Part shown: positions 58,226 to 64,000 of the stretch, piece by piece
Position numbering within the stretch: the first letter of the stretch is position 1
Layout of the letters: every line of letters begins with the position of its first letter
From: an uncultured bacterium
GTDB taxonomy: Bacteria; Desulfobacterota; Desulfobaccia; Desulfobaccales; 0-14-0-80-60-11
Direction: 5' to 3'
Length of the DNA stretch: 64,000 nt
Assembly (NCBI GenBank): GCA_937943575.1
Contig: CALEAV010000038.1
Coordinates: 1 to 64,000 of the forward strand
Notes under the pieces: model-generated
The model's database searches: none
Told to the model about the DNA's origin: nothing
What the model saw: only the letters and a program-made list of their open reading frames with translations
Translations under genes and position numbers: made by a program

Positions 58226-58492
58226 TCAGACCGGCCGGGATGGGCTGTCAGAGGCCTTCTCCCGGCCGTTGGCGGGCTTTCTGTCGTTCTTGGGCTTGCG
58301 GCCCCGTTTCTTTTTCTTCTCGCAGGGGACAAATTTCACCCCCTGGGCCCGGCCGGCCCCTCCGGGCCACAGGAGCGGCCCTTCCCCCATGAGGCGGGCG
58401 ATCTCCACCAGGGGCAGGTGCAGGTATTGGGGCGGGATGACCCGGATCTCCAGTTTCTGCCCCCGGTGGTTTTTCTCTTTCTCTTTGGCCAT
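58226..58492 (-). CDS. unrecognised small basic protein upstream of uvrA
   Basis: 88 residues, not recognised. N-terminal strands [21 protein letters not shown] precede a Gly-rich middle and a highly basic tail with RGRKPK, an AT-hook-like motif, and one Cys ([11 protein letters not shown]). Such tails bind nucleic acid nonspecifically. ATG 58492 follows GAGGAAG. It ends 25 bp before uvrA and is on the same strand, so they are probably co-transcribed. It may be a small DNA-binding accessory protein, but nothing shows this. Confidence 0.6.
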   Translation of the reverse strand: MAKEKEKNHRGQKLEIRVIPPQYLHLPLVEIARLMGEGPLLWPGGAGRAQGVKFVPCEKKKKRGRKPKNDRKPANGREKASDSPSRPV

Positions 58493-59101
58493 CCGTCTCT
58501 TCCTCAAGGCTCGCGGCCAAGGGTCTGGTCCGTCTCCGGCTTCATCGGCGGCACGTGCCCCGTCTGCGCCAGAGAAGGCGCCAAGCCGCCCCCGGCGCCT
58601 TCCTCAATCAATACCCTGATGTCGATGACCGGACTTGCCCAGGATCGGCGGCTTCCCCGTGTCTGTCCTCCCCCCCCGGATCCGGAGCAGGGAGCGCACC
58701 GCAGGGAAGACCTGGCAGACGGGGGAGAAACCCGGTCCTCTGGCTTCTCGTGCCTCTGCTCTTTACTATATCCTGCCGGGGAAAATTTTGCCAGTTATGG
58801 GCGGGGGGGAAGGATCCTGCACGGAGCTGACACTCCGGCGGCGGCCTCTCTTTTGGCGACACCCCTGTGAGAGGCCGAAGCCGGAGGCCCTGCACCCGCC
58901 GATTCTATGGAGGACTTGGTGCAAACCGCTGCGGGGGAAGGATCAACCGGGGCCCCTGGCTCCTCTCCTCCCGCCCATCTCCCGGGGGCTTCGGGTATGC
59001 GTTTCGGAAGGGACAAGAGGACGACAAAGGGCCGGGAGAGAAGCCGCCACCTCCCGGCTTCTCCCTTGCGCCCTGCTCGTCAGTAATTCCTCCTCCGTCC
59101 C
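58493..59101. other. 610-bp gap with a structured element
   Basis: No gene supported on either strand. It includes the long imperfect hairpin at 58833-58886 described separately, a motif GGGGGAAGGATC that appears twice (near 58805 and 58933), and a plus-strand pocket TTTACTATATCC near 58761. Both flanking genes are on the minus strand. Confidence 0.5.
58833..58886. other. long imperfect hairpin of unknown type
   Basis: CTCCGGC (58833-58839) pairs with GCCGGAG (58880-58886), and GGCCTCTC (58843-58850) pairs with GAGAGGCC (58869-58876), separated by a 3x3 internal loop and closed by an 18-base loop. An outer pair GGCGGG/CCCGCC (near 58801 and 58895-58900) could extend it. It fits a structured RNA on either strand, but matches no riboswitch class that I recognise. 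Confidence 0.5.
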
Positions 59102-59881
59102 TCAGAAAGCCAAAGGCAGCGGCCGGGGCCGGACGGCGGGCTCCGGCGGCGGCTCCCCCTCCCGGAAGCGCCGGGCCAGGGTGTAGCGGACCCGATTGGC
59201 TTTTTCCCCATTGTGCTCCAGGATGCCCTCCTGGAGGAGCAGGTTGAGGTAGGCCCAGGCGGTCTTTTTGTTGACCTGGAAGTGGGTCTCGAAGTCCAAA
59301 AGTTTGAACCAGCCGCCCTGGCTGCCCTCCAAAAACGCCAGGAGGCTTTCCTGGGTGAACTTGCGGCGGCCCGTGGATTGCAGGGGGAGGCGGGCCAGGG
59401 CCTCCTGCAATTCCCGGGTCCGGAGGCGGTTTTTGGGCCCCACCGGAGGGGACTCCGGGGCCTCGGCGCTGTCTGGCCTCAGCCAGCCTGCCCGCAGGTC
59501 CTCAAAGTAATGGCGCACGTGGGCGTCGATGAGCTCCAGGAGCCGGAAGAAGCGGGACAGGGGCACCTCCCCGGCCAGGCGGGTGATGAGGTAGTTTTTG
59601 GCCTGGCGGCGCACATAGGCGGCCCGCTCCTGGGGGTGGGCGGGGAGACTCTCCGCTTCCATGAGCACCTGGAAGAACATGCCCGCCACCAGGGTGAGGT
59701 CCAGGCCCTGCTCCCGGGAGCGGAAAAAGGCCAGCCGCTCCTCCGCCTGGGGGAGCCCGGCGGTCTGGGCGAAACGGGCAAAGCGGCCGTCAAAATGAAT
59801 GGATTCCTCCGGGGGAGCCAGTTCTTTCAGCACCATCCGGGTAAGAGCCTTCACCACCGCCAGTCGTGTCTCCCGGTCCAT
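59102..59881 (-). CDS. unrecognised 259-residue protein with possible winged-helix end
   Basis: Not recognised. Residues 1-145 are mostly helices (LAVVKALTRMVLKEL, FFQVLMEAESL, KNYLITRLAGEVPLSRFFRL). A Pro-rich linker follows, then a C-terminal region (about 155-245: LLAFLEGSQGGWFKLLDFE, FQVNKKTAWAYLNLLLQEG, NRVRYTLARRFRE) that looks like a winged helix for DNA binding. ATG 59881 is preceded by AGGAGG at 11 bp. It lies downstream of ntrX on the same strand, so it may be regulatory, but no target is visible. Confidence 0.72.
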   Translation of the reverse strand: MDRETRLAVVKALTRMVLKELAPPEESIHFDGRFARFAQTAGLPQAEERLAFFRSREQGLDLTLVAGMFFQVLMEAESLPAHPQERAAYVRRQAKNYLITRLAGEVPLSRFFRLLELIDAHVRHYFEDLRAGWLRPDSAEAPESPPVGPKNRLRTRELQEALARLPLQSTGRRKFTQESLLAFLEGSQGGWFKLLDFETHFQVNKKTAWAYLNLLLQEGILEHNGEKANRVRYTLARRFREGEPPPEPAVRPRPLPLAF

Positions 59882-60090
59882 CCTGGAACCCACCTCCTCG
59901 GACGCGAGGTGACCACCCTCCCTCAGGTTATTCCTGAAGTCATTATCCGGGAATTTCTGTCATTATAGTAAAAAACCAAATTTTGGGCCAGTATTTCTGT
60001 CTCATTTTTTTCAGATAAATCCTGAGACGGGGGCAGGGTGGAGGAAAGCCTCGGCAGGGCAAGGCGAAGAGGCCAAGGAAGGCGGGCGGC

Positions 60091-61452
60091 TCAGGCTTCC
60101 AGGCCCAGGGCCCGGAGCTTGCGGTGCAGGTGGGAGCGCTCCAGGCCGATGGCCTCGGCGGTGGCGCTGACGTTGCCGCCGTGCTCCGCCAGCTTGCGCC
60201 GGAGAAACTCCCGCTCAAAGCGGGCCCGGGCCTCCCGGAAGGAGTTCTCCTGGAAGAGGGCCGCCTCGAGGGAGGTCTCCCCTTCTTTGGGGGCCTGGGG
60301 CTGGGCCAGGGTGAGGTCCCGGGCCTCAATGACCTCCCCGGGCACCAGGATGGCCAGGCGCCAGAGAAAGTTTCTCAGCTCCCGGACGTTGCCGGGCCAG
60401 GAGAGCTGCTTGAGGACCTGCAGGGCCTGAGGGGAGAGCCGTTTGGGGCGGGTATGGTTTTCCACCGCCGCTTCCCTCAGGAAATGCTCCGCCAGGAGAG
60501 GAATGTCCTCGGTGCGCTCCCTGAGCGGCGGCACGTGGAGGGGGATGACATTGATGCGGTGGTAGAGGTCCTCCCGGAAATTCCCCCTGGCGATCTCCTC
60601 TTCCAGATTCTTGTTGGTGGCCGCGATGATGCGCACGTCCACCTGAATGGAGCGGCTGCCCCCCACCCGTTCGAAGCGCTGCTCCTCCAGGATGCGCAGG
60701 ATCTTGGCCTGGGTCTTGAGGGACATGTCGCCGATCTCATCCAGGAACAGGGTGCCGCCGTGGGCCTGGTCGAACTTGCCCGGCCGCCGGGAGACCGCCC
60801 CGGTGAAGGCCCCCTTCTCGTGTCCGAAGAGCTCGCTTTCGATGAGGTCCTCGGGGATGGCGGCGCAGTTCACCTCCACAAAGGGCTGGTGGGCCCGTCT
60901 GCTCAGCTGATGCAGGGCCCGGGCCACCAGCTCCTTGCCGGTGCCGTTTTCGCCGGTGATCAGCACGCTGGCATTGGTGGGGGCCACCAGGCGCAGCTTC
61001 TCCCTCAGGGCCTGGATGGCGGGGCTTTTGCCGATGATCTCCCGGGCTGGGGCGGCCTGCGCCCGCAGGCGGCGGTTTTCCTCCGCCAGGCGGGCCAGCT
61101 CCAGGGCGTTTCTGACGCTGAGGAGAATCTTGTCGGCGTGGGGCGGCTTCTCGATGAAGTCATAGGCGCCCAGACGGGTGGCCTTGACGGCGTTTTCCAC
61201 CGAGCCGTAGGCGGAGATCATGATCACCGGCAGGAGGGGGTCGTGTCTTTTCACTTCGCTTAAAATCTCCAGACCGTCCCTGTCCGGGAGAGAGATGTCC
61301 AGGAGCACCAGATCCGGAGTCTCCTCCCGCACCGTCTTCAGGGCGCGGTCGCCGTCGGCGGCGGTGAGGACCTCAAAGCCCTCGTCCGTCAGGATCCCCC
61401 CCACGGTCGTGAGGATCTGGGGTTCGTCATCCACGATGAGAATGGTGGCCAT
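60091..61452 (-). CDS. ntrX: NtrX-like sigma-54-dependent response regulator
   Basis: 453-residue NtrC-family regulator. Receiver domain at residues 1-120 ([32 protein letters not shown]), AAA+ domain at about 135-375 with [11 protein letters not shown] and the sigma-54-contacting GAFTGAVS, and a Fis-type helix-turn-helix at the end ([20 protein letters not shown]). It overlaps the NtrY-type kinase gene by 26 bp. Together they form a nitrogen- or redox-type two-component pair; the signal is not determinable from sequence. Confidence 0.95.
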   Translation of the reverse strand: MATILIVDDEPQILTTVGGILTDEGFEVLTAADGDRALKTVREETPDLVLLDISLPDRDGLEILSEVKRHDPLLPVIMISAYGSVENAVKATRLGAYDFIEKPPHADKILLSVRNALELARLAEENRRLRAQAAPAREIIGKSPAIQALREKLRLVAPTNASVLITGENGTGKELVARALHQLSRRAHQPFVEVNCAAIPEDLIESELFGHEKGAFTGAVSRRPGKFDQAHGGTLFLDEIGDMSLKTQAKILRILEEQRFERVGGSRSIQVDVRIIAATNKNLEEEIARGNFREDLYHRINVIPLHVPPLRERTEDIPLLAEHFLREAAVENHTRPKRLSPQALQVLKQLSWPGNVRELRNFLWRLAILVPGEVIEARDLTLAQPQAPKEGETSLEAALFQENSFREARARFEREFLRRKLAEHGGNVSATAEAIGLERSHLHRKLRALGLEA

Positions 61453-63661
61453 GGTTCGGAGAGGTCAGAGGCAGATCAAAGATAAACCGGGCGCCCCGGG
61501 GCACATTGTCCTCCACCCGGATGCGGCCGCCGTGATCCGCAATGATGGACTGCACGATGGCCAGGCCCAGTCCGGTGCCGCCCTTCTTGGTGGAAAAGTA
61601 GGGCTCGAAGATGCGGGTCTTGTCCCGGTCCGGGATGCCGGGGCCGGAGTCCGCCACCTCCACCTCCACCCGCTGCTGCTCCGGCAGCAGCCGGGCCGCC
61701 AGGCGGATCTCCCCGCCGTCGCTTAGGGAGGCCAGGGCGTTGTCCAGAAGGTTGAGGAGCACCCGCTGCATCTGCTCCCGGTCCAGAGGGAGCGGTGGCA
61801 GCTCCGGGGCCGGGGTGAAGCTCAGGCGCAGGTTGGGGCGCCCCCCCTGGTAGAGCTTGATGGTTTCCCGGATCAGCTCATTCATATCGGTGGGGGCCAG
61901 GTGCAGGTGCGGCAGGCGGGCAAAGCGGGAGAACTCGTTCACCAGGTCCCGGATATGGTCCACCTGATCGCTGATGATGCGGGTGCACTCCTCAAAGACC
62001 TGGCCGTCGTCGGGCAGCTTGCCGGCATAGCGCCGCGCCAGTCGCTGGGCCGCCAGCTTGATGGGGGTCAGCGGGTTTTTCATTTCGTGGGCGATGCGCC
62101 GGGCCACCTCCCGCCAGGCCGCCTGGCGCTGGGCCCGTTCCAGCTCGGTGAGATCCTCAAAGACGATGACCACCCCCAGATCCCGGCCGTTTTCGTCCTT
62201 GAGGACGGTGGGCCTGAGGAGCAGGGACAAGGTGCGGTCCGGCAGGCTTAAGGTAAAGGGGCGCTCCACCGTGCCCTTGGGGTGGCGCCGGGCTTCGGCC
62301 ACCACCTCGGCCAGCCGCTCGGCCTGCTCCGGGGAGACGAAGTCCCGGGCCGGCCGGCCCAGTACCTCCTCCCGATTGAGCCCCAGCATCCGGGCGGCGG
62401 ACTCGTTGATGATGGTGATGTGCCCTTGGGCGTCCACCGCCACCACCCCGGCGGCCACATTTTCCAGGAGGATTTCCATGTGGCGTTTGCGGGCCGCCAG
62501 TTCGGCGTGGGAGGCCCGGAGCTGCTCGTAGGCCTGGGCCAGCTGGGCCCGGCTCTGCTGCAGCTCCTGGGTCATGCGGTTGAAGGACTGCACCAGAAAA
62601 CCGATCTCGTCGCTGCCCTCCAGATCAATGTGAAAGCTGAAATCGCCCCCGGCGATCTTGTGGGTGCCCTCGGCCAGCTGCTGGATGGGGGTGGTGATCT
62701 CCCGGGCCAGATAGAAGGCCACCCAGATGGCGGCCATGAGGGTGAGCAGGGTGACGATGATGAGGGCCAGATAGTGGCTGATGCGCACCGGCCGGATGAG
62801 GAGCTCCATGGCCTGCAGGTCCCGGAGGCTGGCCTCGGTGCCGGCTAGCCGGGCCCAGAAAAGCCGGGGATAGTAGTCCCGCACCACCAGATAGGCCACG
62901 GGGGGACCCTCCGGGGGCAAAGGGCTGAGGAGGCTCACCAGCCCGCCACCGGGCACCGTCTGGGTCAGGGTGAGCTCCTCGCCCCGAAAGGCGGCGGTGG
63001 GCGGCAGGGCCACCGGGGGCGCGGCCGCCGCCGCCGGGTCCCGGGATTCGGCCAGCAGCTCCCCGCCGGGCTGAAACAGGGACACGGCCCACAGGCCATG
63101 GGCGGCCCGCCACTGGGAGAGGAGCGGTCCCAGCTCCTCCGGCCGCGGCCGCAGACGCCCCTCAGGGGTGAGGAACTCCCGGGCAAAGAGGCGGCCAAGC
63201 GCCTTGAGCTTCTCCCCGGCTTCCTGGGTAAAGGCCTGGGAGAGCACCAGGTTCTGGTCCAGGACCTCCCCCAGACGGCCGCCCCAGTGCAGGTCCACCC
63301 GGCTGGAGATGAGCTGCCAGGCAATGAAAAACATGAACAGGGTGGGCAGCAGGGCCAGAGTGATGAAGGTCAGCACCAGCCGCACCCGCAGCCTTGAGCC
63401 GAAGACCCGCTGCCGCCGTTCCAAAAAGAGCCGGGTGAGGTGGCGGAAGACGAGGAAGGTGAGGAGGAGAAAGAGGATGGCGTTGAGGTTGAGGAGGCCG
63501 AAGGCCAGGAGGCTGCCGAAGAGGGGGTGGCCCCGCTGGCGCACCAGGTAGATCTCCACCCCGGTGAGGGTCACCACCAGAAGCAGGGTGAGGGCGATGA
63601 GGAACCGCTCCCGGCGGCGCTTGCGCTGCTCCGGGCCCAGACCGCCGGCCTCATCAGGCAT
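61427..63661 (-). CDS. ntrY: NtrY-like membrane sensor histidine kinase
   Basis: 744-residue kinase. N-terminal membrane segments (FLIALTLLLVVTLTGVEIYL, AFGLLNLNAILFLLLTFLVF, LVLTFITLALLPTLFMFFIA), a periplasmic sensor part of about 150 residues, a further membrane segment, HAMP (about 330-385), PAS (about 395-505), then the kinase core with RIAHEMKNPLTPIKLAAQRL, GTGLGLAIVQSIIADHG and DSGPGIPD. ATG 63661 overlaps the upstream gene by 8 bp. Its partner is the NtrX-like regulator that it overlaps downstream. Confidence 0.95.
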   Translation of the reverse strand: MPDEAGGLGPEQRKRRRERFLIALTLLLVVTLTGVEIYLVRQRGHPLFGSLLAFGLLNLNAILFLLLTFLVFRHLTRLFLERRQRVFGSRLRVRLVLTFITLALLPTLFMFFIAWQLISSRVDLHWGGRLGEVLDQNLVLSQAFTQEAGEKLKALGRLFAREFLTPEGRLRPRPEELGPLLSQWRAAHGLWAVSLFQPGGELLAESRDPAAAAAPPVALPPTAAFRGEELTLTQTVPGGGLVSLLSPLPPEGPPVAYLVVRDYYPRLFWARLAGTEASLRDLQAMELLIRPVRISHYLALIIVTLLTLMAAIWVAFYLAREITTPIQQLAEGTHKIAGGDFSFHIDLEGSDEIGFLVQSFNRMTQELQQSRAQLAQAYEQLRASHAELAARKRHMEILLENVAAGVVAVDAQGHITIINESAARMLGLNREEVLGRPARDFVSPEQAERLAEVVAEARRHPKGTVERPFTLSLPDRTLSLLLRPTVLKDENGRDLGVVIVFEDLTELERAQRQAAWREVARRIAHEMKNPLTPIKLAAQRLARRYAGKLPDDGQVFEECTRIISDQVDHIRDLVNEFSRFARLPHLHLAPTDMNELIRETIKLYQGGRPNLRLSFTPAPELPPLPLDREQMQRVLLNLLDNALASLSDGGEIRLAARLLPEQQRVEVEVADSGPGIPDRDKTRIFEPYFSTKKGGTGLGLAIVQSIIADHGGRIRVEDNVPRGARFIFDLPLTSPNHGHHSHRG

Positions 63662-64000
63662 CGTCGTCCCAGGGACCTTTTCCGGCCGCTGCGGCTGCCT
63701 CACCTGTCCCCTCCCGCATCACCCCCCCCTGCTCTTTGGGGAGCTTCACCACGAAGGTGGAGCCCTGACCGGGGGTGCTGTCCACCAGGAGGCTGCCGTG
63801 GTGATCCGTGACGATCTTGTGAATCACCGCCAACCCCAGGCCGGTGCCCTTGGCCTTGGTGGTGAAGAAGGGATTGAAGATCCTGCCCAGAACCTCCGGG
63901 GTCATGCCCACCCCGGTGTCGGTCACGGAAAACCAGACGTGCCCTTCTTCGGCGCCGCTTTTCAGCACCAGCCGGCCGCCGCCGTCCATGGCCTCCAGGG
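63654..64000 (-). CDS. sensor histidine kinase, C-terminal ATPase domain (5' end outside window)
   Basis: The end of another histidine kinase, cut by the window edge. The visible part is the ATP-binding domain: VTDTGVGMTPEVLGRIFNPF, TKAKGTGLGLAVIHKIVTDH and GSTFVVKLPKE, followed by an Ala/Gly-rich tail. It overlaps ntrY by 8 bp, so a run of two kinases and one regulator (kinase-ntrY-ntrX) is probably one operon. The sensor part cannot be seen. Confidence 0.92.
   Translation of the reverse strand, partial: LEAMDGGGRLVLKSGAEEGHVWFSVTDTGVGMTPEVLGRIFNPFFTTKAKGTGLGLAVIHKIVTDHHGSLLVDSTPGQGSTFVVKLPKEQGGVMREGTGEAAAAAGKGPWDDDA

Noticed and set aside
58735-58765. Minus-strand GAAGCCAGAGGACC, similar to the 3' end of cobalamin riboswitches
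   Set aside because: The other conserved cobalamin riboswitch boxes could not be found upstream on that strand, and no cobalamin gene follows.
59976-59990. Minus-strand TGGCCCAAAATTTGG resembling a sigma-54 promoter for the gene at 59102-59881
   Set aside because: Three mismatches, including GG in place of the nearly invariant GC at -12.

Overview
The window is a GC-rich chromosome segment, densely coding on both strands. It has no tRNA, rRNA, CRISPR array or insertion sequence that I can see. A dissimilatory sulfite reductase locus (dsrA, dsrB, dsrD, a cobyrinate diamide synthase of the dsrN type, and a ferredoxin) marks a sulfate- or sulfite-reducing bacterium. Other genes point to a motile, strictly anaerobic Desulfobacterota member: rubredoxin, Rex, NtrY/NtrX-type regulators, a DsrE-like protein and a CaiB-type CoA-transferase pair. 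A Desulfobacca-like or Syntrophobacterales-like lineage is my inference from gene content and GC, not from a database comparison. || Layout. 1-6311: chemotaxis operon (MCP end, CheW, CheR, CheD, HDOD protein, CheY, CheX-like, CheB) with degenerate repeats of about 60 bp in its two long gaps. 6721-12841: HAD phosphatase, GYD protein, rubredoxin, signal peptidase I, a lipoprotein binding protein, and a catalytic/non-catalytic M16 peptidase pair. 12842-17453: dsr locus, closed by a clear terminator. 17470-34063: mixed housekeeping genes (SlyD-like isomerase, acetyltransferase, SecA, FAD oxidoreductase, DUF169, 4-alpha-glucanotransferase, a YhaN/YhaO-like ATPase-nuclease pair, a cation/proton antiporter, phosphoglycerate mutase), then a CsoR-family repressor. 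34093-43909: DsrE-like protein, a PAS-containing sigma-54 activator, two tandem family III CoA-transferase subunits, four small unrecognised proteins, a Cache-type protein and an MBL-TPR protein. 43910-52349: a sigma-54-like promoter with a short terminated transcript, a pseudo-receiver protein, the queC/queE/hypA operon on the minus strand, DUF4416-yicC-remA-gmk, and a multi-PAS histidine kinase. 52738-55206: atpZ-atpI-atpB-atpE, a terminator and rex. 55360-64000 (minus strand): uvrA, two unrecognised genes, ntrX, ntrY and the end of another histidine kinase. || The most interesting part is 34650-42156. A sigma-54 activator has a perfect palindrome inside its own candidate promoter. It sits just upstream of an operon-like set of two CoA-transferase subunits, of which only the second appears to keep the catalytic Asp, and four tightly packed small proteins (two Cys-rich) that I cannot assign. 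A weak -24/-12 element and an upstream dyad lie in the gap between regulator and operon. Next to it is a CsoR/CstR-like repressor whose own promoter spacer holds a near-perfect 24-bp palindrome, followed by a DsrE-like protein. Other items worth checking are a candidate sigma-54-dependent RNA of about 70 nt at 44057-44156, a long imperfect hairpin at 58833-58886, an Asp-for-Cys ferredoxin at the end of the dsr operon, and an ATP synthase c subunit with most of the residues of a sodium site.
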